Source: Campylobacter lari (lineage in GTDB: Bacteria > Campylobacterota > Campylobacteria > Campylobacterales > Campylobacteraceae). Taken from it: a stretch of 64,000 bases of DNA. The stretch lies in assembly GCF_004357905.1 (NCBI RefSeq), contig NZ_SMTT01000001.1, forward strand, positions 1-64,000, in the 5' to 3' direction. The position numbers and the translations under genes were made by a program. The notes below the pieces were generated by a model. That model saw only the letters and a list, made by a program, of their open reading frames with translations, searched no databases and was not told the DNA's origin. Each line of letters begins with the position of its first letter. Within the stretch, counting starts at the first letter, position 1. Below are positions 37,010 to 46,437 of the stretch, piece after piece.

Positions 37010-37504
37010 TTAACCTCTTAGTAAATCTATCGCACTTTGTGCTATAGTTTTGGTGCTAGTAAAGGCACTTACATTAGCTTGATAAGCTCTTGTTGCTTCT
37101 ATTAAATCGGCCATTTCAATAACAGGATTTATATTTGGATAAGCAACATAACCTTGTTCATTCGCATCTGGATGAGATGGGTCAAATTTCATACGAAAAT
37201 CTTTATCATCTCTTACAACTTTATCAACTACTACGCTCATTATAGCAGGTTTTGCATCTTTTTGCGAAGCAGGATCGTTTAAAGGATTTTCATATTCTAA
37301 AAAATTATTATCTTTAGCTATTTGCTTGTTTAGCAATTCGTTAAAATCAGTTGCTTTAAAAATCACTTCTCTTCTTCTATATGGACCACCTTCTGCTGTT
37401 CTAGTAGTATTAGCATTAGCTATATTTGAGCTAATTACATTCATTCTAAAGCGTTGAGCACTAAGTCCATATCCACTAATATCAAAATCACTTAAATAAG
37501 CCAT
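37010..37504 (-). CDS. flgC: Flagellar proximal rod protein FlgC
   Basis: A 164-residue rod protein. The N-terminal rod motif is GYGLSAQRFRMNVISSNIAN and the C-terminal one EATRAYQANVSAFTSTK, forming the coiled-coil D0 region shared by axial proteins. PSHPDANEQGYVAYPNIN is the typical middle section. Middle gene of the flgB-flgC-fliE operon, 10 bp after flgB. Confidence 0.95.
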   Translation of the reverse strand: MAYLSDFDISGYGLSAQRFRMNVISSNIANANTTRTAEGGPYRRREVIFKATDFNELLNKQIAKDNNFLEYENPLNDPASQKDAKPAIMSVVVDKVVRDDKDFRMKFDPSHPDANEQGYVAYPNINPVIEMADLIEATRAYQANVSAFTSTKTIAQSAIDLLRG

Positions 37505-37514
37505 TATTTTTCTC

Positions 37515-37946
37515 CTAGCCTAATTTAGAGCTTGTTTCTATGATGGTTGAAAAAATATTACTTTGTCTTCTTAAAACACCATCTAAAGCAGAAATCATCA
37601 TAGTATTTTTGCTCATTTCAGTAGTTTCTACATCAAGATCTACTGTATTTGCATCATTTCTTGCCAAATGCCCATCTCTTAAATAAATAGTTGATTTATT
37701 AGGGTCTGGAAATTTCCAAGGTTTTTGATGATTTGTATTTGTGCTTGCTAATTCAAGCTCTTTAGTATCTTTTTTTTTGAAAATTTCATTTGCTCTATTA
37801 ACTAAAGCAGTTTCAAATTCTATATCTCTTGCTTTATAAAAAGGAGTATCAACATTTGCAAGGTTAGAATTAATCATTTGACTTCTTAGGTTTCTTCCTG
37901 CTAAAGCATCAACAATAAGTTCTTTTGACTTAAAAGGGCTTATCAT
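37515..37946 (-). CDS. flgB: Flagellar proximal rod protein FlgB
   Basis: A 143-residue rod protein with RNLRSQMINSNLANVDTPFY near the N-terminus, and the C-terminal helix MISALDGVLRRQSNIFSTII. It heads the rod operon and lies behind a sigma-54 type promoter; AAAGGAAAAATT precedes the ATG. FlgB sits next to the MS ring. Confidence 0.95.
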   Translation of the reverse strand: MISPFKSKELIVDALAGRNLRSQMINSNLANVDTPFYKARDIEFETALVNRANEIFKKKDTKELELASTNTNHQKPWKFPDPNKSTIYLRDGHLARNDANTVDLDVETTEMSKNTMMISALDGVLRRQSNIFSTIIETSSKLG

Positions 37947-37984
37947 AATTTTTCCTTTAAAATAAAGCTTTTATAGACTAAAAG

Positions 37985-37998
37985 CAAAAATCATTCCA
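37985..37998 (-). promoter_or_regulatory. Sigma-54 (RpoN) promoter of flgB-flgC-fliE-pbpB
   Basis: On the minus strand TTTTGGAATGATTTTTGCTT contains GG (37998-37997) and GC (37986-37985) separated by exactly 10 bases, the -24/-12 signature. A start about 12 bases after GC would leave a leader of about 27 nt before flgB. In Campylobacter the rod and hook genes are RpoN/FlgR controlled. Confidence 0.78.
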
Positions 37999-38038
37999 AA
38001 ATATTTATGCAATTTTATTTATGTATAAGTATATCTTT

Positions 38039-38680
38039 TTATAGTAAATTTTTGAAATTTTTAAAGCCACTTTCAAGTGAAACTTTTTTTTCTAGTGTTT
38101 TCAAAAAATCTTTTTTTGTCATTTCTTTAGCACCCATAAATTTTAAATGCTCATTAGGCACTTGACAATCTATTAAAAAATCATATGGTTTTAAAAGCTC
38201 ACAAAGTCTTATTAGAGCTACTTTTGAGGCATCTTTTTTAAGACTTATCATACTTTCACCAAAAAATATTTTACCTATTATAAGTCCGTATAAACCGCCG
38301 ATTAAAACATCATTTTCATAAACTTCAACACTATGAGCTAAATTTTGCTCAAAAAGCTTTGTATAAACTTGTATAAATTCTTGACTTATCCAAGTTTTTT
38401 TTCTTTTTGCACAATGATTTATAAGCGAGTTAAAATCAAAATTAAGTCTTATTTCATAAGCTTTTAAAGATTTTTTTATGCTTTTTTGTATGTGCACTTC
38501 ATCAGGTAAAAGCACCATTCTAGGAGAAGGACACCACCAAGTAACAGGATTGCTAGTCCATGGAAAAAGCCCTAAGCTATAAGCATGAGGTATAAAATCT
38601 ACTTCTAGTTTTTCACTAATAAAAACAGGCGCATCATCAGGGCTTTTTAAAAGTTTAGAATACAAATTCAATTTTTTCAT
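38039..38680 (-). CDS. aat: Leucyl/phenylalanyl-tRNA-protein transferase
   Basis: A 213-residue transferase. Family features are GLFPW, WWCPSPRMVLLP, FFGESMISLKKDASKVAL and LIDCQVPNEHLKFMGAKE. It adds Leu or Phe to proteins with N-terminal Lys or Arg, creating an N-degron that ClpS recognises. The start lies within the clpA end (26-bp overlap), so aat, clpA and clpS are coupled. Last gene of the minus-strand train. Confidence 0.95.
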   Translation of the reverse strand: MKKLNLYSKLLKSPDDAPVFISEKLEVDFIPHAYSLGLFPWTSNPVTWWCPSPRMVLLPDEVHIQKSIKKSLKAYEIRLNFDFNSLINHCAKRKKTWISQEFIQVYTKLFEQNLAHSVEVYENDVLIGGLYGLIIGKIFFGESMISLKKDASKVALIRLCELLKPYDFLIDCQVPNEHLKFMGAKEMTKKDFLKTLEKKVSLESGFKNFKNLL

Positions 38681-40784
38681 TTTTGGAAAGTTTGAGTTTT
38701 AATTTACCACCATTTTTTAATTTTCCAAATAAAATTTCATCACTTAATCTCTCGCCTAATTCTTCGGCAATAATGCGCTTTAATAATCTTACTCCAAATT
38801 CTTTATTATTAGTTTTTTTAGCAAGAAATTCTTTTACTTTTTTATCAGCTTCCATGGTGATGTTGTTTAAATTTTTTGCCATTAAATCTAGTTCTTTTTG
38901 AACGATTTGTTCTAAAATTTCTTGACTTAAGTCATTAAAATGAATGATTTTATCTATACGGTTGATAAATTCAGGTGCGAAGAAATCTTTTATGGCTTTA
39001 TTACTTTTTTCTTTATCACTGCTTAAAAAACCAAGTTCATTACTTTCTTTGAGACCTAAATTTGAAGTCATAATGATAATAGTATTTTTAAAATCAGCTT
39101 TTAATCCACTATTATCTGTTAAACTTGCATTATCAAAAATTTGTAAAAAGGTATTAGTTAAATCAGGATGAGCTTTTTCTATCTCATCAAATAAGACTAC
39201 GCTAAATGGATTTTTTCTAATGCTGTTACTAAGCAAGCCGCCATCTTCATAGCCCACATAACCTGCTGAAGTTCCTATGAGTTTGCTCACATCATGTTTT
39301 TGCGAGTATTCACTCATGTCAAATCTTTCAAGATTAAGGTTTAAAATTTGTGCTAAATTTTTTGCAAGTTCGGTTTTACCAACTCCACTTGAACCGGTAA
39401 ATAAAAACACGCCTTTTGGGGTATTTTTGCCTTTTAACCCCGCATAGCTTTGTTTTAAAATAGAACACAAAGCTTTAATGGCTTCATCTTGTCCAAAAAT
39501 ATTTTGCTTTAAGTTTTGCTCTAAATTTTTTAAGATTTTACCTTGATCACTTTCATAAATTTTATGAGAATGTGTCATTCTTGCTAAAGTATTTTCTAAA
39601 TCTTTTATTTTTACTATTTTTTTACTTTTTTTATCTTCTAAAGCAAAGCTTGCGCCAAGTTCATCAATTAAATCAATTGCACTATCGGGTAAAAATTTAT
39701 CATGTAAAAATTGTTTTGCTAGTTTTATACTTGTTTGTAAAATTTCATCACTGATTTTGATTTTGTGAAAATTTTCATATTTGCTTTTTAAGCCTTGCAA
39801 GATCAAAAAACACTCTTCTTCGCTTGGCTCATCTATATCAATTTTTGCAAATCTTCTACTTAGAGCTTTGTTTTTATCAAAGGTATTTTTGTATTCTATG
39901 AAAGTAGTTGCACCTATGCATTTGATATTGCCATTACTTAATGCAGGTTTTAATAAATTTGACATATCTGCATGACTTTCATTGCTTGCGCCGGTTCCTA
40001 CTATGGTGTGAATTTCATCTATAAATAAAATAGCATTAGGGATATTTTCTAATTCTTTAATGATATCTTTTAACCTTTTTTCAAAATCACCCCTATATTT
40101 TGTCCCCGAAAGTAAGCTTGTCATATCAAGGCTATAAATTTTTGAGTTTTTTAAATGTTTTGGCACTTTTTCTTCAGCTATAGCTAGTGCTAGCCCATCT
40201 ATAATGGCACTTTTACCAACACCTGGTTCACCAACTAAAATGGGATTATTTTTCTTACGACGGCTTAGAATTTGCATCATTCTTTCAAGTTCAAATTTCC
40301 TACCTATAACAGGATCTATTTTGCCTTTTTTTGCAAGCTCAACTAGCTCTATGGTATGGGTTTTTAAATTTTCAAATTCAGCATTTTGTAACAATTCTTT
40401 TATTTTTTCTTCTTCTATTAGGTGTTTTTTTAAGATATTATAAGAATAAGCTTTTTCTTCTTTGCAAAGTGCAATGATAAAATCAATCACACTTGTTTGA
40501 TTTTTTGCATTTAGCTTGTGTAATATATTTTCCAAGATCACAGAAAAAATAGGTTCTATTTCTTTTTTTAAAATTTCATTATTTTTAGCTAGATAATTTT
40601 TTAATTCATTTTCAAAGCCTTGTAAATCACCATCTCCGATTTCTTCAAGTAGATTTTTAAAATCATTGCTAAGCTTAACTAAAGCAAAAAGCAAATGCTC
40701 ACAAGTGATAAATTCATGATGATTGATAAAGCTTAAATGTCTTGCATTTGGTATAAATGAGTCAATCAATTCTTTATATTTCAT
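38655..40784 (-). CDS. clpA: ATP-dependent Clp protease ATP-binding subunit ClpA
   Basis: A 709-residue AAA+ unfoldase: an N-terminal ClpS-binding domain (1-140), a first ATPase domain with GEPGVGKS near 187 and FIDEIHT, and a second with GSSGVGKT near 467 and LFDEIEKAHPD. NELGFLSSD near 580 is a likely ClpP-docking loop (LGF in place of IGF/IGL). There is no middle coiled-coil as in ClpB. It overlaps clpS by 4 bp. Confidence 0.95.
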   Translation of the reverse strand: MKYKELIDSFIPNARHLSFINHHEFITCEHLLFALVKLSNDFKNLLEEIGDGDLQGFENELKNYLAKNNEILKKEIEPIFSVILENILHKLNAKNQTSVIDFIIALCKEEKAYSYNILKKHLIEEEKIKELLQNAEFENLKTHTIELVELAKKGKIDPVIGRKFELERMMQILSRRKKNNPILVGEPGVGKSAIIDGLALAIAEEKVPKHLKNSKIYSLDMTSLLSGTKYRGDFEKRLKDIIKELENIPNAILFIDEIHTIVGTGASNESHADMSNLLKPALSNGNIKCIGATTFIEYKNTFDKNKALSRRFAKIDIDEPSEEECFLILQGLKSKYENFHKIKISDEILQTSIKLAKQFLHDKFLPDSAIDLIDELGASFALEDKKSKKIVKIKDLENTLARMTHSHKIYESDQGKILKNLEQNLKQNIFGQDEAIKALCSILKQSYAGLKGKNTPKGVFLFTGSSGVGKTELAKNLAQILNLNLERFDMSEYSQKHDVSKLIGTSAGYVGYEDGGLLSNSIRKNPFSVVLFDEIEKAHPDLTNTFLQIFDNASLTDNSGLKADFKNTIIIMTSNLGLKESNELGFLSSDKEKSNKAIKDFFAPEFINRIDKIIHFNDLSQEILEQIVQKELDLMAKNLNNITMEADKKVKEFLAKKTNNKEFGVRLLKRIIAEELGERLSDEILFGKLKNGGKLKLKLSKNEKIEFVF

Positions 40785-41074
40785 TGTTCTTCTATCCTTG
40801 TTTGGAGTGGAAAATCATTATTTTTTGCTGCCATGTCAACTTGCTGTTTTTTGCTAAGTGCAATTTCTTCTGTATATATGCCACAAACTCCGCTTCCTTG
40901 ATGATGGATTTCAAGCATAATTGCACTTGCTTTTTCAAAATCATGATGAAAAATATTCATTAAAATTTCAATTACAAAATCCATAGTGGTAATATCATCA
41001 TTTAAAAGCAAAACCTTAAACATTTTAGGTTCTGCTAGTTTTTGTTGTTCTAAAATTTCATTTTTTAGACCCAT
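40781..41074 (-). CDS. clpS: ClpA adaptor protein ClpS
   Basis: A 97-residue adaptor with a short flexible N-terminus and the folded core VLLNDDITTMDFVIEIL and IHHQGSGVCGIYTEEIA. The NDD and the later histidine line the pocket that grips N-terminal Leu, Phe, Tyr or Trp. It delivers these N-degron proteins to ClpAP. Overlaps the thioredoxin lipoprotein gene by 17 bp upstream. Confidence 0.95.
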   Translation of the reverse strand: MGLKNEILEQQKLAEPKMFKVLLLNDDITTMDFVIEILMNIFHHDFEKASAIMLEIHHQGSGVCGIYTEEIALSKKQQVDMAAKNNDFPLQTRIEEQ

Positions 41075-41675
41075 TTAATATCCTAGTAATATCTTCTTGC
41101 ATAATCTCAGTAGAAACTTTTCCAAGATAATATTTCACATAACTTTTTGAGTCTTTATTCCAAAAATCTGTTAGATCTTGATAATTTCCACCTTTTAAAA
41201 CTACTTTAAAAGGAAGTTGTTCCATGCTTTGATAGTTGATATCTTTTAATGCTTGTGCAACAATTCTATCGTTTTCTTTAGAATTGCTTAAGAAATAATA
41301 AGCCCCATATTTAATGGCAAAATCTTTTACAGCTTGATCGCTAACATTTTCAAAATGACTTAGTCCTATGATGATAAAATTGTCAGCATTTTTTTGCCAC
41401 AAACTTGTTAGATGAGTGGCTTCTTCTTGACAAGGTGTGCAAAAGGTTCCAAAAAAATCAAACATCAAAATTTTACTCTCTTCACCTTTTACTACAAAAC
41501 CATTTTGTGTTCTTACTAGGATTTTCTCGCCACCATTGACACTTTTTAAAAGAATTTCATCACCCATTTTATACTCAGCAAATGCAAATTCATTTTCGAT
41601 TTTTTCTTCACTTGAGCAAGCACTTATTAAAAATGCAAAAGCAAATGTAAAAAACAAATAAGTAAATTTTTTCAT
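41058..41675 (-). CDS. Thioredoxin-fold lipoprotein
   Basis: I prefer ATG 41675, five bases after AAAGGA, over a TTG one codon upstream. The 205-residue protein has a lipoprotein signal with lipobox LISAC (Cys near residue 20), a lead-in region, and a TlpA/ResA-like thioredoxin domain with FFGTFCTPCQEE. It is thus an envelope thiol-disulfide protein, perhaps for cytochrome maturation or disulfide reduction. Its place between smpB and clpS gives no clear functional link. Confidence 0.85.
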   Translation of the reverse strand: MKKFTYLFFTFAFAFLISACSSEEKIENEFAFAEYKMGDEILLKSVNGGEKILVRTQNGFVVKGEESKILMFDFFGTFCTPCQEEATHLTSLWQKNADNFIIIGLSHFENVSDQAVKDFAIKYGAYYFLSNSKENDRIVAQALKDINYQSMEQLPFKVVLKGGNYQDLTDFWNKDSKSYVKYYLGKVSTEIMQEDITRILNGSKK

Positions 41676-41687
41676 CAAAATCCTTTT

Positions 41688-42146
41688 TTAATAATGATTT
41701 TTCATAGCAGCTCTTGCTTCAAGATCTGCTTGTTTTTTCTTTAAGCTTTCTCTTTTATCGTGTAAGTTTTTTCCTTTGGCTAAGGCTATTAAGACTTTTG
41801 CTTTATTTTTTTCATTAAAATAAAGTTCTAATGGCACTATAGTAAAGCCTTGGGTGCTAATTTTACCAAAAAGCCTATCGATTTGCTTTTTATGCATTAA
41901 AAGTTTTCGCGCACCTTTTTCATCATGCTTATAAAAAGAATGTGTAGTGCTAAGATGAGAAATATGAGCATTAAGTAAGAAAATTTCACCTTTGATAATA
42001 CGCACAAAAGAATCTTTCAAATTTGCTCTACTAGCTCTTAATGCCACTACTTCAGAACCTTTTAAAACAATACCTGCTTCAAATTTTTCCAAAATTTCAT
42101 AATCAAAAAAAGCTTTTTTGTTTTTTACTATAGTTTTTTTCATCAT
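41688..42146 (-). CDS. smpB: SsrA-binding protein SmpB
   Basis: A 152-residue (or 151, from the second of two adjacent ATG codons) protein. Family features are [38 protein letters not shown] and the basic tail [15 protein letters not shown], which enters the ribosomal mRNA channel. It brings tmRNA to stalled ribosomes so that the nascent chain gets a degradation tag. Coupled to ispE by a 4-bp overlap. The tmRNA gene itself is not in the window. Confidence 0.96.
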   Translation of the reverse strand: MMKKTIVKNKKAFFDYEILEKFEAGIVLKGSEVVALRASRANLKDSFVRIIKGEIFLLNAHISHLSTTHSFYKHDEKGARKLLMHKKQIDRLFGKISTQGFTIVPLELYFNEKNKAKVLIALAKGKNLHDKRESLKKKQADLEARAAMKNHY

Positions 42147-42898
42147 TTAGCCTTAAAAACTCCACTTCCACTTCCACTTAAAAAATAAGCCTCATTAAGA
42201 AAAGTTTGCATTTTAGGATAAATTTTTACACAAGGAGCAAATAAGTCGTTTAAATCAGTATTTTTATACTCTAAAATTTCACTTGTTTTGAGTGTTTTAA
42301 GTGTTTTGGCTAAATTTAAATTCGCTGTTAAATCATATGAACTTTCATCAAATGCTTTATATACTTTTGCACTTGAGCATTCAATAGCTGGAAAAGTAAA
42401 ATCAAGTTGGGCAAAATCATCTTCAAAATATTCTACAATCTCGCCACACCCGCTAACATTTGCACTATCATATCCGCTTAAAAAAAAGATTAAATCAGAG
42501 CCAAGTTTTTGGCAGATTTGTTTAAGTTGTTGTTGGTTGAGTTTTAAATTTAAAGTTTCGTTGATCATTAATAAAAATACAACCGCATCAGTACTGCTTC
42601 CACCAAGGCCTCCGCCTATGGGAATGTTTTTGATAAGCTTTAAACTTTTGTCTTTAAAAAATTCATTTAATTCATTAGAAAAACCTAAATTTTCTAATTC
42701 TTTATAAGCTTTGTGTATGATAGTATCTTGAGTAAAATTTCCAGTGATTTCAAACCCTTCTTTGGTTTTTTCATCACTAAAGCTTAACTCATCAAAAATA
42801 TTTTTTAGTAAAATAAAGCGTGATTGTAATAAATGATAAGATCTTAAATCAATTCCTATGATTTTTAAAAAAATATTAGCTTTTGCGTAAGCTTTCAT
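42143..42898 (-). CDS. ispE: 4-diphosphocytidyl-2-C-methyl-D-erythritol kinase
   Basis: A 251-residue GHMP kinase of the MEP isoprenoid pathway. The start [14 protein letters not shown], the ATP loop [14 protein letters not shown] and the late SGSGSGVF motif are all present. It is slightly shorter than E. coli IspE (283). It overlaps csrA by 4 bp and smpB by 4 bp. Confidence 0.94.
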   Translation of the reverse strand: MKAYAKANIFLKIIGIDLRSYHLLQSRFILLKNIFDELSFSDEKTKEGFEITGNFTQDTIIHKAYKELENLGFSNELNEFFKDKSLKLIKNIPIGGGLGGSSTDAVVFLLMINETLNLKLNQQQLKQICQKLGSDLIFFLSGYDSANVSGCGEIVEYFEDDFAQLDFTFPAIECSSAKVYKAFDESSYDLTANLNLAKTLKTLKTSEILEYKNTDLNDLFAPCVKIYPKMQTFLNEAYFLSGSGSGVFKAK

Positions 42899-43122
42899 TT
42901 TTTAAGCTTTTTACTCAGATCGTCAAGTTTTATCGTTTCATCGCTAATTGCATGTAAATTTTCACTTTTTACTTGCTCGATAAGCTCTTTGCGTAGTATC
43001 ATTAAAGACTTTGGAGCTTCGATGCCTATTTTAGCATAGCCTTTGCCTGTTTGAACTACTTTGATTTCTATATCATCTCCGATTTTTATACTTTCATTTT
43101 CTTTTCTTGATAAAATTAACAT
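42895..43122 (-). CDS. csrA: Carbon storage regulator CsrA
   Basis: A 75-residue RNA-binding dimer starting [20 protein letters not shown], the invariant start of the family, with the key arginines at residue 6 and near 44. In C. jejuni CsrA represses flaA translation and is held by FliW. It is sandwiched between truB and ispE with small overlaps. The C-terminus carries a lysine-rich extension compared with the 61-residue E. coli protein. Confidence 0.96.
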   Translation of the reverse strand: MLILSRKENESIKIGDDIEIKVVQTGKGYAKIGIEAPKSLMILRKELIEQVKSENLHAISDETIKLDDLSKKLKK

Positions 43123-43934
43123 TTTAATACCTTATTTAAATAATATTGCACTTGATTATCTTGGATAGAAATGATAGAAAAAAAATCTTTTTCTTCTAAA
43201 ATATAGCTACCTTCTTCTTGAATTTCCAAATCGTCCAAAAATATTTTTTGTCCATTGTGTAATTTTTGGGGGTATTTTATCGTATTTTTTCTAAGATTTA
43301 AATAAGCTAAAGGATTTAACTCTTTTTCATTCTCATAAAAAAACCTTCCCTCGCTTAAACGCTCCAATGAGCTTAATGTGGCTTTAATACCAAGTTTTCT
43401 AGCAAATAATTCACAATAAGAGCGTATATAAGAACCCTCACTAACTGCTATTTCTATGGTTAAAAAGGGGTGGTTATAGTGTAAAATTTTAGTATAAAAA
43501 ATTTCCATAACACAGGATTTTAAATTGACTTCAAAACCTCTTTTTGCAAGCTCATAAGAGCGCACTCCATCTATTTTTTTTGCACAAAATGCGGGTGGGG
43601 TGTAGGTGATTTTACCTAAAAGTTCATTTTTAATTTGTTCTAAAATTTGCTCATCAAAAGCATTTATAAGATTGATTTCTTTGATATTTTGATTATCAAG
43701 GCTTAGTGAATGCACGCCTAGCCAAAGTGTTGCTTTATAAACTTTTGGATTTTTATCAAAAAAACGAAAAAGTTTTGTGTATTGATCAAAGGCTATGAGT
43801 AAAACACCTTTTGCAAAAGGATCAAGTGTTCCTGAAAAACCTGCTTTTTTGTTTTTATATTTTTTCTTGAGTTTGCCTAAAAAAGCATTAGAACTTATAC
43901 CACTTGGTTTATAAGCTACAAAAAGTTTATTCAT
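43116..43934 (-). CDS. truB: tRNA pseudouridine(55) synthase
   Basis: A 272-residue enzyme with the TruB start [13 protein letters not shown] and the catalytic aspartate in [16 protein letters not shown], then [11 protein letters not shown]. It makes pseudouridine-55 in the T loop of tRNA. Overlaps uvrD by 4 bp and csrA by 7 bp. Confidence 0.95.
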   Translation of the reverse strand: MNKLFVAYKPSGISSNAFLGKLKKKYKNKKAGFSGTLDPFAKGVLLIAFDQYTKLFRFFDKNPKVYKATLWLGVHSLSLDNQNIKEINLINAFDEQILEQIKNELLGKITYTPPAFCAKKIDGVRSYELAKRGFEVNLKSCVMEIFYTKILHYNHPFLTIEIAVSEGSYIRSYCELFARKLGIKATLSSLERLSEGRFFYENEKELNPLAYLNLRKNTIKYPQKLHNGQKIFLDDLEIQEEGSYILEEKDFFSIISIQDNQVQYYLNKVLKC

Positions 43935-45994
43935 ATCACTTTTTCCACAAAACTTGACATTATCATTCTTTCTATGCCTCCAAAATTAATCGTGAGTTTT
44001 TCTTCAGCACCTATTTTACTTACCCCAGTGACTCTGCCTATGCCAAAAATTTTATGTTTGATTAAATCGCCTTTTTTGTAGCAATTTTTTTGATGATCTA
44101 GTGTTAATTCTTTTTTGATTACATTACTCTCGCCAAAAAATCTACTTTTTTCTAATCTTGTGCGACTTCCTTTATAAAATCTAGAATTAGCATAACTTAA
44201 ATAAAGTTTTTTCTTGGCTCTAGTGATTGCTACATAGGCAAGTCTTCTTTCTTCTTCTATATTGCTTGATTCGCTAGTGAGTGGGAAAAATCCTTCTTCT
44301 AAGCCTATGATAAAAACATAATCAAACTCAAGTCCTTTACTTGCATGAATACTCATAATACAAATACTTTCTTTATCAAGTCCATCTTGCTCATTAAGTA
44401 AAGAAATTTCATTTAAAATATCATCTAAGCCATTATAATTTCCATGAGTGATTTTATCTTTTAAGTTAGCATAAAGTTCATCTATGTTTAAAAGTTTATC
44501 TTCGCCTTCTGGGTTATCTTTGTAAAATTCTTTGATTTTAAATTCTTCTTCTAAGGCTAAAATCATTGCAAGTAAATCATCTTTTTCTTTGATTTTGTGT
44601 ATGCTTAGTATGAATTTTTCTAATTCTTTGTCTGTTTTTTTGCTAAAAAATCCACTTCCTTGCAAAGCACATAGGCTTTCAAATAAAGACAAATGATTTT
44701 CTTTGGCATAATTTTCTAGCTTTTCTAAACTTGCATTACCAAAATTTCTTTTAGGGCGGTTGATAATGCGTTTAAAAGAATAATCGTCATTTAAATTTGA
44801 AAGTAATCTTAAATAAGAAATAATATCTTTAATCTCAGCTCTTTCATAAAAACGAATTCCACTTAGCAATTTAAAAGGAATTTTTTCTTTGCTAAAAGCT
44901 TCTTCAAGAGCACGAGATAGGGCGTTTACTCTATAAAGTATGGCTATTTCACTAGGATTAATCCCTGAGTTTAAAAGTTTTGAAACTTCTCTTGCAACCT
45001 TAAAGCTTTCAATTTTCTCATCATCATTTTGTAAAATTGTGATTTCTTCGCCCTCATCTTTGGTGCAAATTAAAGTTTTTCCTAGTCTTTTTCTATTATG
45101 TTCTATAAGCTCATTCGCAGCTTGTAAAATAGCGCTAGTTGAGCGATAATTTTGCTCTAATTTGACTAATTTTACATTGTTAAATTGTTCTTTGAAATTT
45201 AAGATATTTTCTATTTTAGCTCCACGCCAACCATAAATACTTTGATCATCATCACCCACCACACAAATATTTTCATGAGACGTGCAAAGTTTTTTTAGAA
45301 TTTGATATTGTAAGGCATTAGTATCTTGATACTCATCTACTGTTATATAAGTATATTTTTGACTTTGCTCTTGTGCAAATTGTTCATCTTCTAAAATTTT
45401 ATTAGTTAGCATGAGTAAATCATCAAAATCCATGAAATTATTTTGGATTAAAAAATGCTCATATTGCTCATATAAATGAATGATTTCTTCGTAATTTTTG
45501 TTTTTTTCATCTTTTAAAAATTCTAATTCTTTGCGTATTTCTTGAGCGCTTTTGCTTTGATTTTTAAAATTTGAAATATAAGCACCTATGCTTGCTAAAG
45601 AGCTTTGCAAATTTTCGCTAGCTAAATCTTTTAGTATTTTCTTTTTATCATCTGTATCAATAATGACAAAATTATTTGCTCTATTAATTCTTTCGCTATA
45701 AAGTCTTAAAAATAACAAACCAAATTTATGAAAAGTACATAAAAGGGGATTATGTAAATTTTGATCTTGTAAAAGTGCTAAGGCTCTTGTTTTCATTACA
45801 TTAGCAGCTTTATTTGTAAAGGTTAGCGTGAGGGTATTTTGCGCAGGAATACCTACATGATCGATTAAATAGGCAAGTCTAGTGGTAATGGTTTTAGTCT
45901 TTCCACTACCTGCACCTGCTAGTATTAGCATAGCTCCATCAATATGCATGATAGCTTCTTTTTGGCTATCATTTAAACCTTCAAAAAAACTCAT
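43931..45994 (-). CDS. UvrD/Rep/PcrA-type SF1 DNA helicase
   Basis: A 687-residue 3'-5' helicase. Motif I is [10 protein letters not shown] (27-33 core), motif Ia [14 protein letters not shown], motif [10 protein letters not shown], motif [15 protein letters not shown], motif [16 protein letters not shown] and motif [19 protein letters not shown]. It acts in DNA repair or replication restart; which of UvrD, Rep or PcrA it matches functionally cannot be told. Coupled both sides by 4-bp overlaps. Confidence 0.93.
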   Translation of the reverse strand: MSFFEGLNDSQKEAIMHIDGAMLILAGAGSGKTKTITTRLAYLIDHVGIPAQNTLTLTFTNKAANVMKTRALALLQDQNLHNPLLCTFHKFGLLFLRLYSERINRANNFVIIDTDDKKKILKDLASENLQSSLASIGAYISNFKNQSKSAQEIRKELEFLKDEKNKNYEEIIHLYEQYEHFLIQNNFMDFDDLLMLTNKILEDEQFAQEQSQKYTYITVDEYQDTNALQYQILKKLCTSHENICVVGDDDQSIYGWRGAKIENILNFKEQFNNVKLVKLEQNYRSTSAILQAANELIEHNRKRLGKTLICTKDEGEEITILQNDDEKIESFKVAREVSKLLNSGINPSEIAILYRVNALSRALEEAFSKEKIPFKLLSGIRFYERAEIKDIISYLRLLSNLNDDYSFKRIINRPKRNFGNASLEKLENYAKENHLSLFESLCALQGSGFFSKKTDKELEKFILSIHKIKEKDDLLAMILALEEEFKIKEFYKDNPEGEDKLLNIDELYANLKDKITHGNYNGLDDILNEISLLNEQDGLDKESICIMSIHASKGLEFDYVFIIGLEEGFFPLTSESSNIEEERRLAYVAITRAKKKLYLSYANSRFYKGSRTRLEKSRFFGESNVIKKELTLDHQKNCYKKGDLIKHKIFGIGRVTGVSKIGAEEKLTINFGGIERMIMSSFVEKVI

Positions 45995-46437
45995 TTTTTA
46001 AATAAATCTTTATTGTTGGGATTGTTTAAAAAAGCATTCATGGATTTTTCTTTTAACTTTTGATCATTTTGCTTTTTAAAATAGTTTGAAAAATTGACAA
46101 AAATGATATTATCTTCAACTTGAATTTGAGTAATTGCCCCTAAATCCACTTTCACAAAGGTTGCAAAATCATCAGGTCCAAAACCTGCGTGAAATTCTAT
46201 ATGCTCATTTGTTAAAACTATGGATTTAAAAGTATAACCACCAAGTGCAAAAAGACAATAAGGATTTTTGCTCACTACATCTAATTCTGGTGGTAAAGGA
46301 GGTTCGAGTGTAACAAATTTAGTATTTACAATGATATTAAACTCAATATCTTCTTGGATTAAAATTTGCAAACATTCATAAATGCTTTTTTGCATTAAAG
46401 TTATAAAATTTTTATTATTTAAAATTTTATCAATCAT
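45991..46437 (-). CDS. Hypothetical protein with SspB-like features
   Basis: A 148-residue soluble protein. After an N-terminal helix (10-30) comes FNIIVNTKF, a PPLPPEL turn, and then a run from YCLFALGG through IVLTNEHIEFHAGFG to VKVDLGAITQIQVEDN. In order and character this parallels E. coli SspB (LELANDEVRFNARFGG, VPLAAVLAIYAREN). The tail is a flexible charged linker ending in NKDLFKK, where SspB has its ClpX-docking peptide. Overlaps pepF by 8 bp and uvrD by 4 bp. The SspB link is by eye only. Confidence 0.55.
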   Translation of the reverse strand: MIDKILNNKNFITLMQKSIYECLQILIQEDIEFNIIVNTKFVTLEPPLPPELDVVSKNPYCLFALGGYTFKSIVLTNEHIEFHAGFGPDDFATFVKVDLGAITQIQVEDNIIFVNFSNYFKKQNDQKLKEKSMNAFLNNPNNKDLFKK

